DNA from: Nannocystis sp.
GTDB taxonomy: Bacteria; Myxococcota_A; Polyangia; Nannocystales; Nannocystaceae
Reading direction: 5' to 3'
NCBI RefSeq assembly: GCF_013812955.1
Contig: NZ_JACCSO010000719.1
Coordinates: 1-36,680, forward strand
DNA length: 36,680 nt
A model generated the notes under the pieces. It was given only the letters and a program-made list of their open reading frames with translations. It was not told the origin of the DNA and ran no database searches. Shown here in pieces: positions 27,668 to 36,384 of the stretch (positions within the stretch are counted from its first letter, which is position 1; the number at the start of each line of letters is the position of its first letter). The position numbers were made by a program, and so were the translations under genes.

Positions 27668-29767
27668 TTAGCTGACCTTGTCGTCGCCGACGCCGAGTTG
27701 CTTGGCCTTGTCGAGCAACGCCTGCAGCTTGGTCTTGGTGCCCTCGTCGGCCTTGCTCATGAGGCCAGCAAGCACGTCGGAGAGGTTGTGCTTGCCGTTG
27801 CCGTTGCCATTGAGCTTGTCCCCGATCGCGCGCTTCACGACGTCGGAGCCGCCGACCACCTCGTCGATCGAGCTGCCGAGCGACACCGCCTTGACGAAGC
27901 GGTCGAAGAACTGACCGTCGCCGCCGACGATCTTGATGTCGGCGTGCGTCATCGCCTCGGCCATCACGCGGGATTGCGCGTCGGTCATCTGGATCCGCGC
28001 CTTGATCTGCTCGAGCGCGATCATCCGATCGTTCTCGAGGCGGAGCCGGAACTCCTCGTGCTCGCGAGCGCTGCCGTCGAGATGCTTCATCGCATCGGCC
28101 TTCTCGGCGATACCCCTCGCCTCGGCGAGCATGCGCTTCTCGATCGCGCCTGCTTCGGCTTCCTTGCCCGCGACCTCGGCGAGCAAGAATTCGCGCCGCG
28201 ACGACGCCTCGGCGTGGCCCTTCTTCTCGATCGCGATGGCTTCCGCCTCGCGACCCTGCGCCTCGGCCATCGCCTTGCGCTTGACGTTCTCCGCGAGGAC
28301 GGTGCCTTCCTTGTCGGTGATCTGGACCTGCGCATCGCGCACGCGCGACTCCGCGAGGCCGACCTTCTCGGTCGCCAGCGCATCGGCTTCCTTGACGCGC
28401 ACGTGGGCGAGGCCCTCGGCGGCAAACTCGGCCTGCGCGCCTTCCGACCGGCGGATCTGCGCACGCGCTTCCTTGTCGCTCGCCTCCATCGAGGCCTCGG
28501 CAAGGATCAGCTGCTTCTTGGCGAAGGACTGCGCGACCTGCTGCTCGGCCTCCGCCTTCTTGATGTCCTTGATGAAGATCTCCTGCGCCGCAGCCTCGGC
28601 GTGGAGGATCGTCACGTGCTTGTGGCGCTTCGCCTCGCTGTCGGTCCGGAGGTCCTTGATCGCCTCTTCCTCGACCGCGACGGTCTTGTCGACGGCGATG
28701 CGCGCGCGGATGATGTCCGCGATCGAGCGCTTCTCGGTCTCGAGTGCCTTGTTCATGTCGATCGAGCCGAGCTCGACCTCGCGACGGCGACCGACCTCTT
28801 CGAGGTCATGCGCCTTCTGAACGCGCACCTTCTCGATCTCGACCTCGCGGATGCGGCCCTGCTCCGAGACCTGCACCGAGCGCAGCTTCGCCTGCTCGGC
28901 CATCTGGATCGCTTCCTCGGCGCGCTGACGCTCGATGTGGGTGCGCTTCTCTTCCTCGAGGCGGAACCGGTTGGCTTCGTTCTCCTCGCGCGCAACGGCG
29001 ACCGCGACTTCCTTGTTCTTCTTCGCTTCGGCCTCGGCCTGCTGCTGCTCGAACCGGTACAGGGCTTCCTGCGACGTCAGGTTCGACTTGCCGAGCTCCA
29101 TCTTCTCGGTCTGCCGGAGCTGGTTGGTCGCGATGTTCGCGATCGTGGTGATCTTGGTGATCTTCTCGATGCCGAGAGAGTCGAGCACGTTGTTGGGGTC
29201 GAGGATCTCGACCGGCGTCTGCTCGAGGTAATCGATCGCGGCGTCGTCGAGGACGTAGCCGTTGAGGTCCTTGCCGATGACCTGGATGATCTGGTCCTTG
29301 AACACGTCGCGCTGGGTATAGAGCTGCTCGAACTCCATCTTCTTGCCGACGGTCTTGAGCGCCTCGGAGAACTTGGCGCTGAACAGCTCCTCGAGCGTCG
29401 ATTGCTGCGACGCGCGAATACAGCCGATCGATTGCGCGACCCGCAACACGTCGTCCTTCGTCTTGTTCACGCGGACGAAGAACGTGACCTTGATATCCGC
29501 GCGGATGTTATCTGCGCAGATCAGGCCCTCCTTGCCTTTGCGTGCGATCTCGATCGTCTTCACCGAGAGATCCATGACCTCGGCCTTGTTGACGATCGGC
29601 AGCACGACAGCACCGCTGAACGTCACCTTCGGCTCGGTGCCCATCTTGTTGACGATCAGAGCTCGTCCCTGATCGACTTGTCGCCAGGTCCGCGCGACGA
29701 GAACGAGGATGCCGAGGAGGAGAACGCCTCCGCCGACGATCAATGCGATCAACATCTGCTGTCCCAT
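27668..29767 (-). CDS. YqiK-type flotillin (SPFH/Band 7 membrane-microdomain protein)
   Basis: 699 residues from ATG 29767, chosen because AGGAG at 29777-29773 lies five bases upstream. A single N-terminal TM segment (about 5-26, LIALIVGGGVLLLGILVLVA) leads to the SPFH domain (about 33-215), recognisable by GRALIVNKMGTEPKVTFSGA, DNIRADIKVTFFVRVN and a DAAIDYLEQTPVEI segment. Residues about 215-590 form the long flotillin coiled coil, rich in Ala-Glu heptads (QQQAEAEAKKNKEVAVAVA, EEEKRTHIERQRAEEAIQMA). The C-terminus has an NGNGNGK linker and a short helical end. Flotillins form large oligomeric cages on the inner membrane and define lipid microdomains. It is the second gene after the YqiJ-like gene, with a 55-bp gap. 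Confidence 0.95.
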   Translation of the reverse strand: MGQQMLIALIVGGGVLLLGILVLVARTWRQVDQGRALIVNKMGTEPKVTFSGAVVLPIVNKAEVMDLSVKTIEIARKGKEGLICADNIRADIKVTFFVRVNKTKDDVLRVAQSIGCIRASQQSTLEELFSAKFSEALKTVGKKMEFEQLYTQRDVFKDQIIQVIGKDLNGYVLDDAAIDYLEQTPVEILDPNNVLDSLGIEKITKITTIANIATNQLRQTEKMELGKSNLTSQEALYRFEQQQAEAEAKKNKEVAVAVAREENEANRFRLEEEKRTHIERQRAEEAIQMAEQAKLRSVQVSEQGRIREVEIEKVRVQKAHDLEEVGRRREVELGSIDMNKALETEKRSIADIIRARIAVDKTVAVEEEAIKDLRTDSEAKRHKHVTILHAEAAAQEIFIKDIKKAEAEQQVAQSFAKKQLILAEASMEASDKEARAQIRRSEGAQAEFAAEGLAHVRVKEADALATEKVGLAESRVRDAQVQITDKEGTVLAENVKRKAMAEAQGREAEAIAIEKKGHAEASSRREFLLAEVAGKEAEAGAIEKRMLAEARGIAEKADAMKHLDGSAREHEEFRLRLENDRMIALEQIKARIQMTDAQSRVMAEAMTHADIKIVGGDGQFFDRFVKAVSLGSSIDEVVGGSDVVKRAIGDKLNGNGNGKHNLSDVLAGLMSKADEGTKTKLQALLDKAKQLGVGDDKVS

Positions 29768-29822
29768 AACCACTCCTCTGCCGGCGACATCCCGGCGGCT
29801 CCCATGCTGAAAACGAACTCGT

Positions 29823-30557
29823 TCAGGCGGACTGACCCGTGTCGCCTTCCCGTGGCGACGCGAGCAGCATATCGGTGACCGGCTCCACGACGTAGGCTTG
29901 GCGCTCGGTATCGAAGTCGATGATCAAAGCTTTGTCATTACGAGAAAGTCCTGCTTTGTCGCAACGGATTGGAATCACCAGCACGGTCCCGCCGTCCTCG
30001 ACCATTCCCTGACCGAACCCGTCGTCGACCGTGCCGGTCGTGACCGTGACGCTGTGTCCGACATAGTCCTGATTCGACTTACCCTCGCGAAGCTCGAACA
30101 CGCCACCGAGCGGACGCACGAGCAAGCCTGCGATCGGCAGCCCGACGATCAACGTCGCCGGAAGGATCGTCGGACCGAGCCAGCTCGCCGGGCCGATCAC
30201 GTCCGGCAAGTAATGCATCGCCAGAAGTGAGATGCACCAGCAGACCAAAAAGATCACGGACACCGAGATCGTGATCGGCACCTTCGCGAGGCCGAGCCCA
30301 CTCCACAGGCCGCCGCCACCATCGACGTCGAGGTCGTGATCGCCGCCGTGTCCGATCGCCTTGCCGGCCCCGGCGACATCGCCGATGTCGTGACCGCCGC
30401 CGCCGAGCGCCTTGCCCGCGCCCGAGATGTCGGCGTCGCCGAACATGTCGATGTCGAGCGCGCCGATCAGGACGAACAGCCAGTAGATGAGACAGATGCC
30501 GAGCCCGATCGTGAACACGACCGTCGGAAACTGTTGCGCTGCTTCGATCAACATCAT
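29823..30557 (-). CDS. YqiJ/NfeD-like membrane protein with C-terminal OB-fold
   Basis: 244 residues from ATG 30557, supported by GGGAGG at 30568-30563 five bases upstream. TM segments lie at about 11-33, 93-115 and 126-148. Between the first two is a Gly/Asp/His-rich linker (about 40-84) containing the imperfect repeats GAGKALGGGGHDIGDV and GAGKAIGHGGDHDLDV, which might bind metal. The C-terminal domain (about 162-228, QDYVGHSVTVTTGTVDDGFGQG, then VLVIPIRCDKAGL) is an OB-type small barrel as in NfeD-like proteins. NfeD/YqiJ proteins are the usual partners of flotillins, and here the genes are adjacent in the same order as E. coli yqiJ-yqiK. It is the first clearly supported gene of the operon. 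Confidence 0.9.
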   Translation of the reverse strand: MMLIEAAQQFPTVVFTIGLGICLIYWLFVLIGALDIDMFGDADISGAGKALGGGGHDIGDVAGAGKAIGHGGDHDLDVDGGGGLWSGLGLAKVPITISVSVIFLVCWCISLLAMHYLPDVIGPASWLGPTILPATLIVGLPIAGLLVRPLGGVFELREGKSNQDYVGHSVTVTTGTVDDGFGQGMVEDGGTVLVIPIRCDKAGLSRNDKALIIDFDTERQAYVVEPVTDMLLASPREGDTGQSA

Positions 30558-31076
30558 GTCGACCTCCCCACCGGCCGAACACTGACCAGGTACGACGTCT
30601 TTACCAAACTGCGTCCTGCTGTAAGGACTCTCGACAGCGTCGAAAAGGCCCGATCGGACGACGCGGTGCACGATTCCAGGCGAACCAGATGCGTCATGAC
30701 CACTTAGATGCCCTCAAAACCGCCCTTGGAGGCGTTGACACTGCTGTGGTACGTAACGTGGCTCTTATGGTCATGGATCCTGGAACCGAAGAACTGTTTC
30801 TCGGCATCGCACATGCGTTGTTCGTCAATCGCCTTCACGTCCTTCGGCTCACCGAGATCGTTCGTCTCGGTGTGCGTCCCGATCCGGCCGACCAGAACAT
30901 GGAAGTTCCGTCCGAGATCGATCGCGATCTGATCCAGCAAGCCTTCGCCTACGTCATGCATCATTTCCCGCAATCGTTCATCGGGAAGATCGAAGCAGCG
31001 AAGGCGCGCTGGGTTCGCCTCGCCTAGCAGCCCCCTGGAGCTCTCTCCTGTTCGTGCTTATGGTGCGACCACAGCC
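30558..31076. other. AT-richer divergent region with two overlapping antiparallel candidate ORFs
   Basis: This 519-bp stretch separates the minus-strand flotillin operon from the plus-strand channel gene, so promoters for both should lie here. It is less GC-rich than its surroundings. Two antiparallel frames cover the same bases, 30704-30973 minus and 30689-31027 plus. Third-position GC, counted by eye, is about 74% for the minus frame and about 63% for the plus frame. Both are below what I expect for this genome. I see no clear -35/-10 or sigma-54 site. Confidence 0.5.
30704..30973 (-). CDS. Possible small protein upstream of the flotillin operon (uncertain)
   Basis: 89 residues from a TTG, or 86 from the ATG at 30964. 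The predicted product is a soluble, charged protein (GRNFHVLVGRIGTHTETND, DVKAIDEQRMCDAEKQFF) with five histidines near the C-terminus and no TM segment or known domain. Codon third positions are GC-richer than in the competing plus-strand frame (30689-31027, 112 codons), which is why this strand is preferred. If real, it would be the first gene of the flotillin operon, 146 bp upstream of the YqiJ-like gene. There is no good Shine-Dalgarno. The plus-strand frame could be the true gene instead, or neither. Confidence 0.3.
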   Translation of the reverse strand: MREMMHDVGEGLLDQIAIDLGRNFHVLVGRIGTHTETNDLGEPKDVKAIDEQRMCDAEKQFFGSRIHDHKSHVTYHSSVNASKGGFEGI

Positions 31077-31577
31077 ATGGCGTATATCCCGAGCGTCGTA
31101 AACGATTCGCGGTCGAGTCCGAGCTTCGGGCTCGAGGATCTCCAGCGTTTGATCCCGTTCGCGCTGGCGCTGTTCGATGACCGCGGGCCCGGCTCGGACT
31201 ACGCGAACGCGAAGGACAAGCTTCGCGCGTGGGCGAAGGAAGATCCGATCGACGCGCTCGCGACGGTCGTGATCGGCGGCGGGTTTGCGTTCTATCTCGC
31301 GGAGAAGGATTCCAACCCGGGCTGCACGTCGCCCCTCGACGGCATCCTCTACATGTCGACCGCACTCTCGGTCGGCTACGACAACCTGTTTCCAACCACG
31401 CCAGCGGGCCACGTGCTCGCCACGTTCGCGCAGACGTTCGGTCCCTCGCTCGCCGCCAACGCGTTCGAGGACCCGGCTATGGTGAAGCGCGCGCGGGAGG
31501 AAGAGGCCGCCGAGGTCAATCGCCAGATCCTGGCGCGCCTCGAGGACATCGTTCGAGTGCTCGAAGCGAAGGCCTAG
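31077..31577 (+). CDS. Small two-TM potassium-channel-like (Ion_trans_2) protein with altered filter
   Basis: 166 residues. TM1 is at about 57-76 (IDALATVVIGGGFAFYLAEK), the pore helix at 86-97, the filter at 98-103, and TM2 at about 109-130 (AGHVLATFAQTFGPSLAANAF). The stretch STALSVGYDNLFPTT aligns without gaps to the KcsA-type ETATTVGYGDLYPVT. The second filter glycine is replaced by Asp102 and the following Asp by Asn103. A helical C-terminal tail (about 133-166) could be a coiled coil for tetramer assembly. The fold assignment is good; potassium selectivity is doubtful given the change. It starts 519 bp from, and diverges from, the flotillin operon. Its stop lies at the edge of a long hairpin. 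Confidence 0.8.
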   Translation: MAYIPSVVNDSRSSPSFGLEDLQRLIPFALALFDDRGPGSDYANAKDKLRAWAKEDPIDALATVVIGGGFAFYLAEKDSNPGCTSPLDGILYMSTALSVGYDNLFPTTPAGHVLATFAQTFGPSLAANAFEDPAMVKRAREEEAAEVNRQILARLEDIVRVLEAKA

Positions 31578-31657
31578 GAGTCCGTAGGGCGTAGGACCGC
31601 TCTCGCTCGACACGCTCGCGCTGGTCGCCTCGAGCGGTCCTACGCCAGCGGACTCCT
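31576..31657. terminator. Long inverted repeat between channel gene and rarA, likely bidirectional terminator or REP-like element
   Basis: Left arm 31576-31602 (AGGAGTCCGTAGGGCGTAGG... to GACCGCTC) pairs with right arm 31632-31657 over about 25 positions, with a small internal mismatch and bulge. The 29-nt loop is itself CG-rich. It lies at the tail-to-tail junction of two convergent genes, and its first two bases are in the channel gene's stop codon. There is no T-tract, so it may work through the hairpin alone or be a dispersed repeat. Confidence 0.7.
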
Positions 31658-31715
31658 CCTAATGATCGGCTCGCGAGGCGCTCGCCTATACGGAGCGGCC
31701 TCGCAAGCTCGGCCT

Positions 31716-33059
31716 CTAGTCTTCGTCGCGTTCGGCGCGCTGCTGATCGAGAACAGCGCGGCGCTCGGCGAGCTCCTTCTCGAAGCCCGAATCGGCGGGC
31801 TCGTAGATCCGCTCGCCGACCAGGGCATCCGGCAAGTAGTCCTCGACGACGTAGTGACCCGCGAAGTCGTGCGGGTACTTGTAGCCCTGGCCGTGACCCA
31901 TCGATCGATCGATCGCGGTCGAGCCCGGGCGATAGCGAGCCGGCACCGGCAGCGCACCTCGGTCGCGCACCAGCTTGCGAGCGGCGGCGTACGCGGTGAG
32001 CGCGCGATTCGATTTCGGCGCGAGCGCGAGATAGGTGACTGCCTGGGTCAGCGGCAACACGCCCTCTGGCAAGCCGACCAGCTCGAAGGCCTGCAGCGCC
32101 GCGGTGGCAACCACCAGCGCTTGCGGGTCGGCATTGCCGACGTCCTCGCTCGCGAAGATCACGAGCCGGCGCAGCACGAACCGCGGATCCTCTCCGGCCT
32201 CGATCATCCGGGTCATCCAGTACACGGCGGCATCGGGATCCGAGCCGCGCATGCTCTTGATGAACACCGAGACGACGCCGTAATGCTCGTCGCCCGCCTT
32301 GTCGTACATCAGGCTCTTGCCCTGCGCGGCCTCGGCGACATGGGCGGTGCTGATCGCCGCGACCGGAGCATCGCCAGCCGCGCGGCGTGCGAGATCCGCG
32401 GCGACCTCGAGGATCGAGTACATCCGGCGCGCATCGCCGGTGGCCGCGGCAACCAGCTGCGCGCGGGTGTCGTCATCGATCGAGACGTGGAGGTCGGCGA
32501 GCCCGCGCTCGCGCTCGGCCAGGGCACGCGTCGCGAGCTGACCGAGATCGTCCTCCGAGAGGGCCTCGAGGCGGACCACGCGGCAACGCGAGAGCAGCGC
32601 GGCGACCACGCCGAAGCTCGGGTTCTCCGTGGTCGCACCGATCAGCGTCACGGTGCCGGCCTCGACGTGCGGCAGCAGGGCGTCCTGCTGGGTCTTCGAG
32701 AACCGGTGGATCTCGTCGATGAACAGCAGCGTGCGCGCACCGAACTGGTCGCGGCGTTCGCCGGCCTTGGCGACCGCTTCGCGGACATCCTTGACGCCGG
32801 CGTCGACCGCGGAGAGCGCGACCAGCTCGGCCTTCATGATCTCCCCGAACAGACGCGCGAGCGTGGTCTTCCCGGTGCCGGGAGGCCCCCACAGGATGAG
32901 AGAGGGAACCGTTCGACCGGGCCCGAGATCGGAAAGGATCCGGCCGGGGCCGACCAAGTGGGTCTGGCCGACGATCTCGTCGATCTTGCGCGGACGCATC
33001 CGCTCGGCCAGCGGCTGGCCGATGTGACGCTTGGCGGCAGAACGGGCAAACAGGTCCAT
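31716..33059 (-). CDS. rarA: Replication-associated recombination protein A (AAA+ ATPase)
   Basis: 447 residues from ATG 33059; a GTG one codon upstream is possible. Order of features: the N-terminal PLAERMRPRKIDEIVGQTHLVG; Walker A Gly58-Pro-Pro-Gly-Thr-Gly-Lys64-Thr; Walker B Phe-Ile-Asp115-Glu116; and sensor 1 IGATTENPSF. These are followed by the MgsA/RarA tetramerisation region (YDKAGDEHYGVVSVFIKSMRGSDPDAAVYWM) and the C-terminal YKYPHDFAGHYVVEDYLPD. Length and every block match RarA/MgsA/WRNIP1, a clamp-loader-like ATPase that acts at stalled replication forks. It is transcribed toward the channel gene and away from the PilZ gene. Confidence 0.97.
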   Translation of the reverse strand: MDLFARSAAKRHIGQPLAERMRPRKIDEIVGQTHLVGPGRILSDLGPGRTVPSLILWGPPGTGKTTLARLFGEIMKAELVALSAVDAGVKDVREAVAKAGERRDQFGARTLLFIDEIHRFSKTQQDALLPHVEAGTVTLIGATTENPSFGVVAALLSRCRVVRLEALSEDDLGQLATRALAERERGLADLHVSIDDDTRAQLVAAATGDARRMYSILEVAADLARRAAGDAPVAAISTAHVAEAAQGKSLMYDKAGDEHYGVVSVFIKSMRGSDPDAAVYWMTRMIEAGEDPRFVLRRLVIFASEDVGNADPQALVVATAALQAFELVGLPEGVLPLTQAVTYLALAPKSNRALTAYAAARKLVRDRGALPVPARYRPGSTAIDRSMGHGQGYKYPHDFAGHYVVEDYLPDALVGERIYEPADSGFEKELAERRAVLDQQRAERDED

Positions 33060-33340
33060 CACACTACCCAGGGCAAGTACGCCAGCGACCCAGGGCGATC
33101 GCGACGCGCCTTAGGTGTAGGCCAAAACGGCACTCCGCACCGCAGGTTGTTACATGGGGATACACGCTCGTAGTGTCTCGGAGGCAACAACTCCCGGCCT
33201 GGCGTGAACAGCACCGCGTCTGGTGACGGCTCACCCGGCAAGTGGGGCTACCGATCGCTTGGTCCCCCGCGAAGTTTCGCCGCCTTACGGTTGCGCGATC
33301 CGAGCAGGCGCGTGGCACGGGCGATGCTTCCTGTCTGGTC
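33060..33340. promoter_or_regulatory. Divergent leader region between rarA and the PilZ gene
   Basis: This 281-bp gap holds several short inverted repeats. Examples are GGAGGCAACAACTCC near 33180, GGTGACGGCTCACC near 33221-33234, and TGGGG...CCCCC near 33243-33276. They suggest a structured 5' leader for the PilZ transcript. The stretch GGGGCTACCGATCG (33245-33258) faintly recalls the 3' part of c-di-GMP-I riboswitches, but the conserved 5' part is not present. I do not call a riboswitch. Confidence 0.3.
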
Positions 33341-33808
33341 ATGCTCGAGGACGTCTTCCAATACCGCACCCTGATCGGGAAGTGCGAGCTTGGGGTCGGC
33401 CTGGAGTGGGATGACATCGAGCACGTCACCACGCTCGAGTCCCGCTTCGAGCCGTCACAGGGCGACAAGCACAAGCACGTCAGCCGCAAGTTCCGCCGCG
33501 AGGCGGTCCGGATGACCGGTGTGATGCGCGGCGATCGGATCCACGATCGCGTCGAGATCGTCGAGCTCGGCCTCGGCGGCATGGTGGTTCGCAACGCGCC
33601 GTACATCGCGCGCGGTGAGCAGATCGAGCTGGTCGTCGATATCGGCGAGCTCTCGTATCGGTTTCGCGCGCAGGGCGTCTGGCTCAAGGACGACGGCGAC
33701 GACTACAAGGTCGGCCTCGCGTTCGTCGGCATGCCCGTGTGTCTGCACAAGGTCGCCGTCAGCGCGCACCACCACGATGTGGTGGATCAGATCGCCGCGG
33801 CAGCCTGA
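33341..33808 (+). CDS. PilZ-domain protein (putative c-di-GMP-binding)
   Basis: 155 residues from ATG 33341; the frame is open 33 codons further upstream, but that part is low-quality Arg/Ala-rich sequence. A short N-terminal segment (1-45) precedes the PilZ barrel. The Arg-rich loop is Arg49-Lys-Phe-Arg-Arg53, matching RxxxR. The second motif, normally D/N-x-S-x-x-G, reads Glu75-Leu-Gly-Leu-Gly-Gly80, so it is altered at two positions. The barrel continues with EQIELVVDIGELSYRFRAQGVW and DYKVGLAFVGM. PilZ proteins act as c-di-GMP receptors controlling motility or polysaccharide output; with the changed motif, nucleotide binding is probable rather than certain. Confidence 0.82.
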   Translation: MLEDVFQYRTLIGKCELGVGLEWDDIEHVTTLESRFEPSQGDKHKHVSRKFRREAVRMTGVMRGDRIHDRVEIVELGLGGMVVRNAPYIARGEQIELVVDIGELSYRFRAQGVWLKDDGDDYKVGLAFVGMPVCLHKVAVSAHHHDVVDQIAAAA

Positions 33809-33961
33809 TTCGGTCGATCACCTGATCCAGTCGCTCCGTAGGAGCGGAGGATTTTTGGCGAGCCAGTCAGTGATCGCCCAATCAAGAACGCGTCGAGCAG
33901 ACAGCGGTGGCGTCGGACGTCTCGGGCAGGACGTGGTCACGGGGGCCGCCAAGGCGCCTTC

Positions 33962-34034
33962 CCTTCGTGCCTTTGTGCCTTTGCGTTCAATTTTCCGATC
34001 GGAAATTGAACGCAAAGGCGCAAAAGCACAAAGG
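33962..34034. repeat. Loop-less 73-nt inverted repeat built from CCTTTGYG octamers
   Basis: The left arm starts with three octamers (CCTTCGTG, CCTTTGTG, CCTTTGCG) and runs through TTCAATTTTCC to a GATC centre at 33997-34000. The right arm repeats this on the other strand (CGCAAAGG, CGCAAAAG, CACAAAGG). About 33 of 36-37 positions pair, with one bulged T. It is markedly AT-richer than its surroundings. Confidence 0.9.
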
Positions 34035-34095
34035 TCAGGAAACGAAAGAAACGATCGATCGGGCGATCACCAGAGCACCGATCCTTAGTTTCGAT

Positions 34096-34127
34096 CCTTG
34101 GCGCCTTGGCGCCTTGGCGCTTTGGCG
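34096..34127 (+). repeat. Octamer tandem array (CCTTGGCG)3 CTTTGGCG
   Basis: Four consecutive 8-bp units, three identical (CCTTGGCG) and one variant (CTTTGGCG). They share the YTTNGNG core with the octamers of the inverted repeat 60 bp to the left, so both probably derive from one repeat family. Confidence 0.9.
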
Positions 34128-34208
34128 GCCCGCCTACCGACGGCGCGTCAACACTCTGACTCGTACGTGGTCAGAGGCCCATCCGCCGATGCCCGGTTGA
34201 CTTGCGTC

Positions 34209-35164
34209 CTAGGACTTATCGAGGACGCGCGACAGCAGGTGCAGCGTGCGTGGCGGCAGCGTCTCGCCGCGCCACTTGATCGCACGCGCGAGGACCACGG
34301 CCTTGTCGCGGTTGCCGAGCGCCGGGCGCTCCGCGAACAGCCGATCGCCGACACCCTCGATCTTCTCGAGGATCCGCATGCCGCCGTGCCACGTCAGCGC
34401 GAGCTCGACCGCTAGATCGGCGCCGACCAGATCGATCAGCGGACGCGAGCGCTCGAACAACGCGCGGGTGCGAGCGACCTCGTAGCGGACCAACGAGCCG
34501 ACTTGCGGCGTGATCCGGCGATGCTCGATGTCGCCCTCGACAACGCCGAAGTGCCGGAGATCCTCGGCAGGCAGATACACGCGACCGCGCTGCCAGTCGG
34601 CGGGCACGTCCTGGATCAGCCGGGTGAATGCGAGCGCGGTGCCGAGATCCTCGGCGAACGCGTGGAGCTCGGGTGCGCGATAGCCACCGATGTAGAGGAG
34701 CAGGCGGCCGATCGGCTCGGCGGCCTGGCGGGTGTAGCTACGGAGCTCGTCGAACGTCGCGTAGCGTCGGCGCTCGAGATCGGTGCGGAAGCCGGAGAGC
34801 AGCTCGCTGAACTCGGTGATCGGCAGCGCGAACTTGTCGACGGTCTCGGCGAGCGCGACGAACACCGGATGCTCGGCGTGACCGCGATACGCGAGGTGGA
34901 GCTGCTCTTCCCAGCGATCGAGCTCGCGGGCACGGCGACCCTCGAAGGCGAGCTCGTCGGCAAAATCGTCGGCAACACGCGCGAACGCGAACAGCGCGAA
35001 GATGTGCTTGCGCAGCTCGCTGCGCGCGAACATCGAGGCCACCGGATAGTTGTGATGGCGAGCGCGGCACAGCGCTTCGCAGTAGCGATAGCAAGCCTCG
35101 AGCTCGAGCGACGGCGGGAGCGGCACGGCGAGGGCGGGGGTGCGAGCGACTCCGAGGCGATGGA

Positions 35165-35168
<4 letters not shown>
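34209..35168 (-). CDS. hpnC: Squalene synthase, HpnC type (trans-isoprenyl diphosphate condensing enzyme)
   Basis: 319 residues from a GTG that overlaps the HMG-CoA reductase stop (GTGA, 35165-35168). The NYPVASMFARSELRKHIFALFAFAR segment followed by Asp67-Asp68-Phe-Ala-Asp71-Glu is the first Mg-diphosphate-binding motif. The second is Asp187-Val-Pro-Ala-Asp191 in RLIQDVPADWQRGRVYLP. The NYPVAS start and the QDV..D form point to HpnC rather than HpnD or phytoene synthase. In the HpnCDE route HpnC converts presqualene diphosphate to hydroxysqualene. No hpnD or hpnE is visible in the window. Coupling to HMG-CoA reductase ties supply of mevalonate to its use in triterpenoid synthesis. Confidence 0.88.
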
Positions 35169-36361
<1,193 letters not shown>

Positions 36362-36384
36362 GAGCGTGAAGGAGACTAAGGGTT

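Larger units (their letters stand above)
33809..34208. other. 400-bp intergenic region with a large inverted repeat and octamer arrays
   Basis: No credible gene lies here. It separates the PilZ gene (ending rightward) and hpnC (ending leftward), so it is a tail-to-tail gap with no need for promoters. It contains the inverted repeat at 33962-34034 and an octamer array at 34096-34127, listed separately. Confidence 0.8.

Noticed and set aside
27698-29878. 726-codon plus-strand ORF over flotillin
   Set aside because: Antisense of the flotillin coiled coil; the Glu/Ala heptads read as Leu/Arg-rich sequence on the other strand.
33165-33265. Possible c-di-GMP-I riboswitch before the PilZ gene
   Set aside because: Only a short 3'-like piece (GGGGCTACCGATCG) resembles the motif. 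The conserved GGCAAACC and ACGCAAAGCC blocks are absent, so it is kept only as a candidate structured leader.
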